NCBI GenBank assembly: GCA_000758905.1
Contig: JRNA01000008.1
Span: 124,001-188,000, forward strand
Source: Clostridiales bacterium S5-A14a
GTDB lineage: Bacteria; Bacillota; Clostridia; Peptostreptococcales; Anaerovoracaceae
Reading direction: 5' to 3'
DNA: 64,000 nucleotides
In this document: one piece after another, positions 21,671 to 30,315 of the stretch
How the letters are laid out: each line of letters starts with the position of its first letter
Position numbering within the stretch: the stretch's first letter is position 1
Translations under genes and position numbers: made by a program
The notes under the pieces: generated by a model
What the model saw: only the letters and a program-made list of their open reading frames with translations
What the model was told of the DNA's origin: nothing
The model's database searches: none

Positions 21671-23567
21671 TATTAGAGGACCAATAATTCCAAATGATTA
21701 TGCTGAAGTATACGAATGGCTAGGCATGGAATACACATCACCCAATATGGTTAATATAGGTGATACCGATGAGGATATAACCGTAAATATAAATTCAAGC
21801 GGTGGTGATGTTTTCTCAGGATCAGAAATATACACAAAGCTGAAAAATCACAAAGGGAAAGTAACAACGGTAGTAACGGGGCTTGCTGCAAGCATGGCAT
21901 CAGTAGTTGCAATGGCAGGTGACGTGATAAAAATGTCTCCAACTTCACAGATGATGATACACAACGTGTCAACATTTACTGCTGGAGATAAAAACAACAT
22001 GACTCATGAAGCAGAGGTGTTAAGTGGCTGCGACAAAACAATTGCGAATGCTTATAGGCTAAAAACTGGACTCTCGGAAGATGAATTACTTGCTCTTATG
22101 GATGATGAAACATGGCTAACTGCCCAAGATGCTAAAGAAAAAGGATTCATTGACGAGATCTTATTTGACGATGCCAAAACACCTGTACTGCTTAATAGCG
22201 AGACACCGATACTAGCAAAAGAAGTTATAAGCAAAGTAAAGAATCAAATTCATGGAGGTAAGATGAGCAAGGAATTAAAGCAGGTGTTAGAAGATGAAGA
22301 ACTAACAAATGTAAAGCCTGACGAAGAGGAAAAAGAAGAAAGCCCAGATGAAAAAGAAGAAACTCAGGAAGAGACCCCAGACAAGAAAGAAGTAGCACCT
22401 CAGGAAGAAGATCCAAAGGAAGAGGAAACTGAGGAAACTACTGAAGAAGAAAAAGAAAAGGATCCAAAAGAGCAAAAGGGCAATTTAGAAGCAAAGCTAA
22501 ACAATTTTAATTTAAAGGATGAAATTCTACCAAGAGCAGAAAACAAGGTTGGAGAATTTAAAAACGAAGCAGAAGGGAAAATTTTAAAAACAATTGGAGG
22601 TACAAACGAAGTGAAAAACAATTACAGAGAAGCATTTTTAAACTCGATTTTAGGCAAGAACCTAACAGCAGCAGAGAAGGCAGTTATTGACGAGGAAAAT
22701 AAGAAATTTAACAATGCATTTACGCATGACACAACAAATACTGCGCTAGTAATCCCAAGAACTACCCAGGACAAGATCTGGGCAAGGGCAACAGAAGGAT
22801 ATGGAGTGCTTGAAGATGTTGTTAGATTAAATGTGAAGGGTGAGCTTAGAATGGTTAAGCATACTGCAATCACAGATGGTGATGCTAAGTGGTATGTTGA
22901 AGGAACTGACACAGAAGATGAGAAAAACACTTTTGGAGAGCTAATCCTAAAGGGGCATGAGCTATCTAAAGCAGTAACAATTTCATGGAAGTTAAAAGCT
23001 ATGGCAATGGATGATTTTGAAAATTATCTAATCAATGAAATTGGACAGAGAATTTCCGTAGCACTAGGTACAGCAGTTACAAAGGGAGACGGCAACAATC
23101 AGCCAAAAGGAATAATCAAAGCACTAGAAGCTGACAAAGATCAGCAAGTAGCAGTAAAAGAAACTGGAAAACTCACTTATACAGAAATCACATCTGCTGT
23201 TGCTAAGATCCACTCTAGCTACAAGAAGGGCGCTAAAATTTACGCTAACTCAAACGTTATATGGACAGTGCTTGCTAATGTTGTAGATGGAATGGGAAGA
23301 CCGTTCTTCATGCCAGCAGCAGGAACTGACGGAGTAGCAAATATTTTAGGTTTTACTGTAAAAGAAGATGCATCACTAGATGACAAAGAAATAATTATAG
23401 GTAACGTTCCACAGGGATATGTTTTCAACGTAAACGAGGAAATGTCAATAACAGTAGAAGACCATGCAAAACCAAGAAAGACAGACTATGTTGGATATAT
23501 GGTAGCAGATGGAGATGTAATTGACACTAAGGCATTTGCACATCTTAAACTGGTACAGGCAGTATAG
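21660..23567 (+). CDS. ClpP-like prohead protease fused to HK97 major capsid protein
   Basis: 635 aa in one frame. Residues 1-195 are a ClpP-like serine protease: SSGGDVFSGSE, GLAASMAS with Ser78, MMIHNVS with His101, and a likely Asp125. Residues 200-290 are a very acidic, Glu/Lys-rich linker that may serve as the scaffold (delta) domain. From about 320 onward is the HK97 capsid fold (TNTALVIPRTTQDKIWARA, DFENYLINEIGQRI). In most relatives protease and capsid are separate genes. An internal Met202 with a strong ribosome site (22254-22265) could yield the capsid part alone. Confidence 0.9.
   Translation: MQIDIRGPIIPNDYAEVYEWLGMEYTSPNMVNIGDTDEDITVNINSSGGDVFSGSEIYTKLKNHKGKVTTVVTGLAASMASVVAMAGDVIKMSPTSQMMIHNVSTFTAGDKNNMTHEAEVLSGCDKTIANAYRLKTGLSEDELLALMDDETWLTAQDAKEKGFIDEILFDDAKTPVLLNSETPILAKEVISKVKNQIHGGKMSKELKQVLEDEELTNVKPDEEEKEESPDEKEETQEETPDKKEVAPQEEDPKEEETEETTEEEKEKDPKEQKGNLEAKLNNFNLKDEILPRAENKVGEFKNEAEGKILKTIGGTNEVKNNYREAFLNSILGKNLTAAEKAVIDEENKKFNNAFTHDTTNTALVIPRTTQDKIWARATEGYGVLEDVVRLNVKGELRMVKHTAITDGDAKWYVEGTDTEDEKNTFGELILKGHELSKAVTISWKLKAMAMDDFENYLINEIGQRISVALGTAVTKGDGNNQPKGIIKALEADKDQQVAVKETGKLTYTEITSAVAKIHSSYKKGAKIYANSNVIWTVLANVVDGMGRPFFMPAAGTDGVANILGFTVKEDASLDDKEIIIGNVPQGYVFNVNEEMSITVEDHAKPRKTDYVGYMVADGDVIDTKAFAHLKLVQAV
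22254..22265 (+). promoter_or_regulatory. Internal ribosome site and start within the protease-capsid gene
   Basis: GGAGGT (22254-22259) then AAG and ATG (22263-22265), in frame at codon 202, between the protease domain and the acidic linker. Translation from here would give a 434-aa scaffold-capsid protein without protease. The spacing is a little short but the match is strong. Confidence 0.6.
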
Positions 23568-23579
23568 GAGGAATAGGAA

Positions 23580-23816
23580 ATGAAAATCAAAGTCACAAGG
23601 CTTTTTCATGGCATTGAAGAAGATAGAGATTTTTCACCAGGAGAAATCCTTACAACAAAAGAGTGCACGGAAGATAGATTGAAACTATTTGTTGAAAAAG
23701 AAGTAGCTGAGGCAATCGAAGAAACACCTTCAGAAGAAACACCTTCAGAAGATGCACATGCAGCGGAAGAACCAAAGAAAAGAACTGTAGCTCGTAAGAA
23801 AAAGACAGAGGAGTAA
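23580..23816 (+). CDS. Small acidic head-region protein
   Basis: 78 aa. AGGAGG lies 11 nt upstream of the ATG. Begins MKIKVTRLFHGIEEDRDFSPGE-like (a beta strand), then a repeat-rich acidic tail (ETPSEETPSEDAHAAEEPKK) ending in a basic RKKKTEE. Position between capsid and connector genes. Similar small proteins in siphophages are head-completion or decoration factors; not assigned. Confidence 0.7.
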   Translation: MKIKVTRLFHGIEEDRDFSPGEILTTKECTEDRLKLFVEKEVAEAIEETPSEETPSEDAHAAEEPKKRTVARKKKTEE

Positions 23817-23822
23817 TGATAT

Positions 23823-24113
23823 ATGGCTGTATCCAAAGAAACAATTATTTCAAAAGTCAAAACCGCACTAAGGATTAGAAGTAAAGATGAAGGGCTAAAT
23901 GAAGAAGTTGCGGACTTAGTTGATGCAGCCATACTTGATTTAGCCTCATCTGGAATTAACGAAGATTTAGAAAATAAATTGTTTGCACAGGCAGTAATTG
24001 TTTACTGCAAGGCACAATTCGGTTTTGACAATCCTGATTCAGAAAGACTAAATGAGTCGTATATAAGCATGAAGCATAAGATGATGAACATGGAGGCTTA
24101 CCGTGAGAAGTAA
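23823..24113 (+). CDS. Head-tail connector (gp6-like)
   Basis: 96 aa, helical. LNEEVADLVDAAILDLASSG and FAQAVIVYCKAQFGF are typical of the phage gp6/QLRG connector family that binds below the portal. GAGGAG precedes the ATG. Overlaps the next gene by 11 bp. Confidence 0.85.
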   Translation: MAVSKETIISKVKTALRIRSKDEGLNEEVADLVDAAILDLASSGINEDLENKLFAQAVIVYCKAQFGFDNPDSERLNESYISMKHKMMNMEAYREK

Positions 24114-24402
24114 TGAGATAGCAACTCTTATAACAACTACATACGAGCCAGGCGATTTTTCAGACGAAGGGAAAGCTGTCGAGACACGAAGAGAAGTCTA
24201 TATTAATTCATACAGCATGTCGCTTAATGCAAAACTAAGTGCTGCCAATGAAAAACTAGATCTAGTTGGTAGATTCGAAATGTGGACATTCGAATATGCA
24301 GGGGAAAAACTAGTTGAAGTTGATGGCAACACACATCAAGTTTTGTCAGTAGATAAGCGAGGAGATAAAACTATAATCAGTTACGGAGACTACTTGAAAT
24401 GA
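24103..24402 (+). CDS. Head-tail closure/adaptor protein
   Basis: 99 aa, GTG start inside the preceding gene. Beta-rich sequence (REVYINSYSMSLNAKLSAAN, FEMWTFEYAGEKLVEVDG, NTHQVLSVDKRGDKTIISYG) fits the SPP1 gp16 / head-tail stopper class by shape and gene order. Ends with ATGA overlapping the next start. Confidence 0.8.
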   Translation: MRSNEIATLITTTYEPGDFSDEGKAVETRREVYINSYSMSLNAKLSAANEKLDLVGRFEMWTFEYAGEKLVEVDGNTHQVLSVDKRGDKTIISYGDYLK

Positions 24403-24764
24403 AGATCAACTTAGGTGAAGAGCTAACAAAAATACTAGATGATTACAATGAGCATGCCGTTGATGTTTTAAACTCTGCAATAGATGAAAGTGCCAAAGAA
24501 GCTAGAGATGAATTAAAAGTATCGGGAGACTTTAAAGACAGAACAGGCAAATACAGAAAAGGCTGGGCAGTGAAAAGTGGCCCACGATTCATGGGTGTAG
24601 AAAGCAAAATTGTTCACAATAAACCCAAATATCAATTGACACACCTATTAGAATATGGACATGTCAATAGAGATGGAAGCAGAACGAGGGCATTTCCTCA
24701 TATCGCTAAAGTTGAAGCTGAGTCTGCTAAAACTTTTGAAAGGAAGGTAAGGGCAAAACTATGA
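24399..24764 (+). CDS. Tail completion protein, HK97 gp10 family
   Basis: 121 aa. Motifs: DRTGKYRKGWAVK, YQLTHLLEYGHVNRDGSRTR and AFPHIAKVEAES, the hallmark of HK97 gp10-like proteins. It joins head and tail. Overlaps the neighbours by 4 bp on both sides. Confidence 0.9.
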   Translation: MKINLGEELTKILDDYNEHAVDVLNSAIDESAKEARDELKVSGDFKDRTGKYRKGWAVKSGPRFMGVESKIVHNKPKYQLTHLLEYGHVNRDGSRTRAFPHIAKVEAESAKTFERKVRAKL

Positions 24765-25072
24765 ATTTCCGGATATTTTACGAAAAATTAAAATCAGAAT
24801 TTAAAATTAGCGTTGCCTATGATCACTTTGAATCAAAGCCCACTGTTCCATTTATTGTCTTTCTTGATGAAGGTAAAAGAGTCTATACAGCGGACAATAT
24901 AAACTATTTTAAGTTTAATAACATCAGAGTTGAACTATATACAGATCGAAAAAATCTAGAACTAGAAGAACAGTTAGAGAATTTTTTTAATAGAGAAAAT
25001 TTAATATTTGTGGATGACGGTAGCACATACATAGAAGATGAAAAACTATATGTGCACTACTACCACATATAA
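24761..25072 (+). CDS. Tail terminator-like protein
   Basis: 103 aa. The pattern SKPTVPFIVFLDEGKRVYTA and IRVELYTDRKNLELEEQLEN is typical of tail terminators that cap the growing tail tube. Gene order (gp10-like, terminator, tube) supports it. Confidence 0.85.
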   Translation: MNFRIFYEKLKSEFKISVAYDHFESKPTVPFIVFLDEGKRVYTADNINYFKFNNIRVELYTDRKNLELEEQLENFFNRENLIFVDDGSTYIEDEKLYVHYYHI

Positions 25073-25085
25073 TTGGAGGTAAAAA

Positions 25086-25652
25086 ATGAACAAAAATAAA
25101 GTTGAATTTGGTACATCGAATTTTCACATAGGCTTGTACACAGTAACAGCATCTGGAGTAACACTAGAAAAACCGATGCATGTGCCTGGAATGAGAGCAC
25201 TATCACTAGAAGCAGAATCAGAAGAATCTAAATTCTTTGCTGATGACACGATCTATTTTTCAGACTATAACGACAACGGCTTGAAAGGTGATCTAAACAT
25301 GGCGCTATTCCCTGACGAATTTAAAACTAAGTTTTTAAATTATGCTGAGATGGAAGACGGCGGTATAGGACAAGTAAAAGGTATGCCAGGGAAACAAGTA
25401 TACTTTGCATTTGAAGGAAAAGGTGACAAACAAAAGAGAAGACATATATTCTTTAATGCATCGCTTGGAGCAATTAAAAGAGAGCACAAAACAATTGAGG
25501 ATGGCAAAGAAGTTGAAGAAGAATCTATTGCAATTACCGTTGTTGGAGACAATGCAAGTGGAATCCTAAAGGTTTCATATTCTCCTGAAGATACAGGGTA
25601 CAAAACATTATTTGAAACACCAGCAATTCCAAAGGTAAAGCAGCAGATATAA
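25086..25652 (+). CDS. Major tail (tube) protein, phi13 family
   Basis: 188 aa. GGAGG lies 7 nt before the ATG. Segments NKVEFGTSNFHIGLYTV, MRALSLEAESEESKFFADD, YFSDYNDNGLKGDLNMALF and DTGYKTLFETPAIP are typical of Gram-positive siphophage tube proteins. Placed before the tail chaperones and tape measure, as expected. Confidence 0.92.
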   Translation: MNKNKVEFGTSNFHIGLYTVTASGVTLEKPMHVPGMRALSLEAESEESKFFADDTIYFSDYNDNGLKGDLNMALFPDEFKTKFLNYAEMEDGGIGQVKGMPGKQVYFAFEGKGDKQKRRHIFFNASLGAIKREHKTIEDGKEVEEESIAITVVGDNASGILKVSYSPEDTGYKTLFETPAIPKVKQQI

Positions 25653-25661
25653 GGAGAAAAA

Positions 25662-26192
25662 ATGGCAGTACAGACAATTAAACTAGGGAAAGAACAAGTT
25701 TTAAACTTAGACTCTTCAATAGGTTGGTTGCTGAAATATAGGGAGCAGTTTGGCAGAGATATTCTGCCAGATTTGCTCCCTTTGCTTACAGCAGGGGTCG
25801 ACTTTGCTATAAGCACAGCAGCAGGACTTGAAGGTGGACAAGTATCGATGAAAGATCTAGTTGAAAATTTAGATAAAGATGCAGTTGAAAGCATAATGAT
25901 GGATATAGCAATGCTAGAGTCTACAACGGTTATTAATATTATATGGGCACTCAATGCAAATTATAAGAAGAGGAATGGAGAGGATGGTCAGTCGCCTGAA
26001 GAGTGGGCAGAAACAATGGACTATTTTCCTCTCGATGTAATTTTACCGAAAGCATTAAAGCTAATCATGGAAAGTACGGTATCAACAAAAAACTTGAAAC
26101 GCCTTCAAAGCCTGGGAAAAATGATAAACCAATCCAACTTGATACTATCATCGTTGGAGCAATCGCAAGAGGACTTAGCTACGAAGGCGTAA
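25662..26192 (+). CDS. Tail assembly chaperone G
   Basis: 176 aa. Gene order (tube, chaperone, tape measure) and the helical sequence (LDSSIGWLLKYREQFGRD, LPDLLPLLTAGVDFA) identify the G-type chaperone. Two canonical slippery heptamers in frame, A_AAA_AAC (26087-26093) and G_GGA_AAA (26114-26120), lie in the last third, leading in -1 to the T part at 26003-26332. It binds the tape measure during tail assembly. Confidence 0.88.
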   Translation: MAVQTIKLGKEQVLNLDSSIGWLLKYREQFGRDILPDLLPLLTAGVDFAISTAAGLEGGQVSMKDLVENLDKDAVESIMMDIAMLESTTVINIIWALNANYKKRNGEDGQSPEEWAETMDYFPLDVILPKALKLIMESTVSTKNLKRLQSLGKMINQSNLILSSLEQSQEDLATKA

Positions 26193-26332
26193 ATAATATG
26201 AGCATAGGGCAAGTAGTTGATTATTGTATCGAATATAACAAAGTTAATGAGGTTGAAAACTCAAAAGATGAAGACAAAAAGGCAGTTACAAGAGAGGCAA
26301 CACAGGCTGATTGGGATAGGTTAGGTGGCTAA
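26003..26332 (+). CDS. Tail assembly chaperone T part, expressed by -1 frameshift
   Basis: The useful part begins after the slip sites, about 26094 (LETPSKPGKNDKPIQLDTII), and ends in TQADWDRLGG. No own ribosome site; the nominal ATG at 26003 lies in G out of frame. It is read as a GT fusion of about 223 aa. The stop is directly followed by the tape-measure ATG. The register is -1 relative to the chaperone, as in lambda G/GT. Confidence 0.85.
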   Translation: MGRNNGLFSSRCNFTESIKANHGKYGINKKLETPSKPGKNDKPIQLDTIIVGAIARGLSYEGVNNMSIGQVVDYCIEYNKVNEVENSKDEDKKAVTREATQADWDRLGG

Positions 26333-29300
26333 ATGGCAGGAAATATCAAAGGAATAACAATTGAATTCGATGGCAATACAACAAAACTTAGCAAAGCGTT
26401 ATCAAATATTAAAGAGAAAAGCAAGGGCGTTGATTCTGCATTAAGAAATGTAAATAGGCTACTTAAGTTCAATCCAAAGAATACTGAATTACTAGCACAA
26501 AAGCAAACAATTCTAAAGGATAAAATTCAGGCTACAAAAGACAGACTAGAAGCATTTAAGGAAGCACAAAAAACAATGGATGCTGGCAAGGTTGACAAGA
26601 CATCAAAGGAATACCTTGAGGTAAGAAGGAATATAATCCAGTGTGAGTCTCAATTAAAAACATTTCAAGCCGAACTCAAAAGAACAGATTCAACAGCAGC
26701 GAAACTTGGCAGAGCATTATCAGATATTGAAAATCGAAGCAAGGCCGTTGATTCTGCGTTAAAAAATGTAAATAAAGCACTTAAACTCGATCCAAGAAAT
26801 GTGGAACTACTAGCACAAAAGCAAACACTTCTTAAAGAAAAAATTCAATTAACAAAAGATAAGTTGGAAGCGTTTAAAGCTGCACAAAAAAGCATGGATG
26901 CCCAGGGTATTGACAAGACATCAAAGGAATACATGGATGTACGCAGAAATATCATGGAATGTGAATCGGAACTTAAAAAGTTTAATAGTGCGTTAAAGAG
27001 AACAAGTGCAGCGGCTTCGGTAGTTGGGCAAATTGGTTCAAAGTTTCAAGCTACAGGTCAGAAGATTAAAGAGGCTGGGCGTAAATTTCAGTATATCAGC
27101 ATAGGTGCAGGCTTAGCATTTGGAAAAGCAGCTAAAGATACTGCTGAATATGAAAAAGCGCTTGCTAAAGTATCAACAATTTCTGATGAATCACAAGTAC
27201 CAATAAAAAAACTGGGAAAGGAGATTTTAAAACTATCAAATACATACGGACTATCTTCAACAGAGTTATCAGAAGCAACATATCAGGCGCTATCTGCTTC
27301 AATTCAAACTAAAGACGTTGCAAAATTTGTTGAGACATCAGCAAAACTTGCTAAAACAGGTTTTCTAGAAACCAACGAAGCAGTAGATGTTTTAACAACT
27401 ACAATAAACGCATATGGCTATAAGGCAAAAGATGCAGGAGCAATCTCAGACAAACTTATAGAAATTCAGAACAGAGGAAAAGTCACTGTTCAAGAACTTG
27501 CAAATAACATGGGACAAGTTATTCCAACTGCAGCGGCACTGGGTGTAAACTTTAACAATTTAGGCGCAGCATATATTGTTATGACCAAAAAAGGTATAGA
27601 TGCAGCGAATGCTACAACATATACTCGTGCAATGCTTAATGAACTATCAAAAGATGGTTCAAAAGTATCTGGGGTTCTCCGTGAAAAAACAGGGAAGTCA
27701 TTCTCAGAACTAATGAAGTCGGGCAAATCTTTAGGTGATGTTTTAAACATCCTTTATGATGCAACAGGTAGAAATGGAACTGAATTTAAAAATCTTTGGG
27801 GCAATGTAAGAGCTGGCTCAGGTGCACTTGCACTTGTACAAGGAGATGCAAATGCTTTTAATGAAGCACTTGGGCAAATACAAGGCAGTACGGGCAACGT
27901 TAACCGAGCCTTAGAAAAGATGAAAACGGCAGGAGCTTCATTCAAGAAGATATTTAATGCTCTTAAAAATATCGTGACAATTGTGACGGGGGCATTAGCA
28001 GAAAAACTTGCACCTGTAATAAGCTTTGTAGCAGACAAAATAACAGGATTTGCTAATACTCTTGCAGATCTACAAGGTAAGCACGATGGGCTTCTCGCAG
28101 CGATTGGTGCAGTCTTGCCTATACTTGCAGCAATAGCACCAGTATTGTTAATCACTGGTACGATGATGGAAAAATTTGGATCGTCTTTAAGTACAATAGC
28201 AAGAATTGCACCAGGGTTTTCAGGCGCATTAGGAAAAGCATTCGGATTCCTTAAAGCAAATCCAATCCTACTTGTTGTAGCTGCTCTCGCAGCACTTGCT
28301 TTAATGATTGGTAAAACAGGCATGTCAGCAGAACAAGTTTCGAATAAGGTAGCAGGCTTTGTGAATTCTGCGGTTAATATGATCAATGGCATTGTATCTA
28401 AATTACCTGAGATAATAAATAGTTTAATTAAAGGACTAATTACTATGCTACCAGCACTAGTTCGAGGTGCAGTGACTTTATACATAGGTCTTGTACAAGC
28501 ATTACCAAAGATTTTGCCAGCATTAATACAAGGATTAATTCAACTAATAACGATGGGCATTCAAACGTTGCCAGCAATGATGCCAATAGTAATAAATGCA
28601 GCCATACTACTTTTTATGGAAATAGTGAAAGCAATACCAGCAATAGCAGTGGCTTTAATCCAGGCTATGCCACAAGTCTTAAATGCAATACTTGCAGGGC
28701 TTCAACCAGTAATTGGAATTGTTGGAGATGTATTCACGAATGTAAAAAATAAAATCGTAGAGATTTGGAATAACATAGTCGAAAGCGTAAGCCAGATTAT
28801 AGAAGGTCTAAAACAATCTATAAGTGCCGCATGGGAAGTAATAAAATCAGCTACAAGCACAATCTGGGAAGGAATAAAAGCTGTAATATCTGGCGCATGG
28901 GACATAATAGTTTCAGTAGCCCAATTCTATATACAAACTTATATAACTATAATCACGACAGCTTGGAACGCAATTAAAGCGGTTACCAGCGCAGTTTGGA
29001 ATGGCATAAAGTTAGTAATAACGACTGCATGGAATCTTATAAAAAATGGTGTTACAACTGCAATTAATGGCGTAAAATCCATTGTTGAAAATATTTGGAA
29101 CGGAATAAAATCCGTAACAAGCACCGTCTGGAACGCTATTAAATCAGCGATTACAAGCCCAATTAAGGCAGCATACAACGCAGTTTCAAATATCATACAG
29201 AGGATGAGGGCATTGTTCAACTTTAGCTGGAAACTGCCACACTTGAAACTACCACACGTAAGTATATCAGGTGGCTTCAGCTTAAAACCTTTGAAAGTGC

Positions 29301-29626
29301 CACATTTTTCTTTGAAATGGTACAAAGAGGGCGGTATCTTTGACAAACCAACGATTGCTGGAATAGGTGAAGCTGGAAGCGAGGCAGTATTGCCAACTCA
29401 TAAACTTGATAAATTCCTTAACGATGCAGTTGCGAGGGTAACAGCTCAAAGAGACACAGAGATTGTTAGTGCACTTGGGCAAATACTACTTGCCATTCAA
29501 AATATGGATGCAGGTATGACAGACAAGTTAAAAATATACCTCAACACAGGACAGCTCGTCAGCGAGACAGCACCTATGTTTGATGAGGCACTTGGTAAAT
29601 TGGCATATAGAAAGGCTAGAGGATGA
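26333..29626 (+). CDS. Tape measure protein
   Basis: 1097 aa, setting tail length and located in the tail lumen. A coiled-coil N-terminus has a tandem duplication: residues 23-118 and 129-224, period 106 aa, are about 70% alike (LLAQKQT, TSKEY, VRRNI recur). A phage tail tape core follows (about 230-560), then hydrophobic helices (580-800), then about ten Trp repeats of the type W-x-x-I-x-x-x at 11-residue spacing (800-960). The ATG adjoins the T stop codon. Confidence 0.94.
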   Translation: MAGNIKGITIEFDGNTTKLSKALSNIKEKSKGVDSALRNVNRLLKFNPKNTELLAQKQTILKDKIQATKDRLEAFKEAQKTMDAGKVDKTSKEYLEVRRNIIQCESQLKTFQAELKRTDSTAAKLGRALSDIENRSKAVDSALKNVNKALKLDPRNVELLAQKQTLLKEKIQLTKDKLEAFKAAQKSMDAQGIDKTSKEYMDVRRNIMECESELKKFNSALKRTSAAASVVGQIGSKFQATGQKIKEAGRKFQYISIGAGLAFGKAAKDTAEYEKALAKVSTISDESQVPIKKLGKEILKLSNTYGLSSTELSEATYQALSASIQTKDVAKFVETSAKLAKTGFLETNEAVDVLTTTINAYGYKAKDAGAISDKLIEIQNRGKVTVQELANNMGQVIPTAAALGVNFNNLGAAYIVMTKKGIDAANATTYTRAMLNELSKDGSKVSGVLREKTGKSFSELMKSGKSLGDVLNILYDATGRNGTEFKNLWGNVRAGSGALALVQGDANAFNEALGQIQGSTGNVNRALEKMKTAGASFKKIFNALKNIVTIVTGALAEKLAPVISFVADKITGFANTLADLQGKHDGLLAAIGAVLPILAAIAPVLLITGTMMEKFGSSLSTIARIAPGFSGALGKAFGFLKANPILLVVAALAALALMIGKTGMSAEQVSNKVAGFVNSAVNMINGIVSKLPEIINSLIKGLITMLPALVRGAVTLYIGLVQALPKILPALIQGLIQLITMGIQTLPAMMPIVINAAILLFMEIVKAIPAIAVALIQAMPQVLNAILAGLQPVIGIVGDVFTNVKNKIVEIWNNIVESVSQIIEGLKQSISAAWEVIKSATSTIWEGIKAVISGAWDIIVSVAQFYIQTYITIITTAWNAIKAVTSAVWNGIKLVITTAWNLIKNGVTTAINGVKSIVENIWNGIKSVTSTVWNAIKSAITSPIKAAYNAVSNIIQRMRALFNFSWKLPHLKLPHVSISGGFSLKPLKVPHFSLKWYKEGGIFDKPTIAGIGEAGSEAVLPTHKLDKFLNDAVARVTAQRDTEIVSALGQILLAIQNMDAGMTDKLKIYLNTGQLVSETAPMFDEALGKLAYRKARG

Positions 29627-30315
29627 AGACAATCATATTAGATGGCAAAAATCTATATAACGAATATGGGCTAGTATTAAATTCATATAGTGAAAAAATG
29701 CCAGTTCCTAAGGTAAACAAAATAGAAATACCTGGGCTTGATGGTTACATAGATATTACAGAAGCTATTATTGGAAGGGTTGTTTATAGCGAAAGAGAAA
29801 TAACTGCTAAATTGACTGTAACAGGGAACAAAAAAACCATAGAATATAATTTATCAGATTTTTTCAATGCTTTTCATGGCAGGCAGGTTAAAATAGTGCT
29901 CCCTGATAGAGACGGATATTTGGAAGGGCGTTGCATTATCGAAGACACAGAGCGGCATATTAGAAGCGGTATAATTACCGCTTCTTTTATTTGTCAGCCG
30001 TTTTTTTACGACAATACAGAGGCTGGTGACCCCGATTGGCTATGGGACCCGTTTTCGTTTGAACAAGGCATTATATACCCTACATCTTATGCAATTTCAG
30101 GAGAAACCACAATCAATGTACCGTCAGCGCCTAAGTCAAGCACACCTATAATAAAATCAACAGCGGATATGACGTTAACATTTAAAGGTGAAGTATATCA
30201 GATAAAGACAGGTGAAAACCGTATGACAGGTATGGTGCTTGAGGGCGGCTATAATCAAATGACAGTAACAGGTAATGGAACGCTAGTTTTCGTTTATCGA
30301 GGAAAGAGATTATAA
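29623..30315 (+). CDS. Distal tail protein (Dit)
   Basis: 230 aa. The N-terminal MKTIILDGKNLYNEYGL strand pattern, PGLDGYIDITEA and the FFNAFHGRQVKIVLPDRDGY segment are typical of siphophage Dit, the hub joining tail tube and tip. Overlaps the tape measure stop (ATGA). Confidence 0.9.
   Translation: MKTIILDGKNLYNEYGLVLNSYSEKMPVPKVNKIEIPGLDGYIDITEAIIGRVVYSEREITAKLTVTGNKKTIEYNLSDFFNAFHGRQVKIVLPDRDGYLEGRCIIEDTERHIRSGIITASFICQPFFYDNTEAGDPDWLWDPFSFEQGIIYPTSYAISGETTINVPSAPKSSTPIIKSTADMTLTFKGEVYQIKTGENRMTGMVLEGGYNQMTVTGNGTLVFVYRGKRL

Noticed and set aside
25340-25954. 204-aa minus-strand ORF
   Set aside because: Antisense of the tube and chaperone genes; no ribosome site.
27754-28485. 243-aa minus-strand ORF
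   Set aside because: Antisense of the tape measure gene, with Ala/Ser/Thr composition caused by the complementary helical codons.
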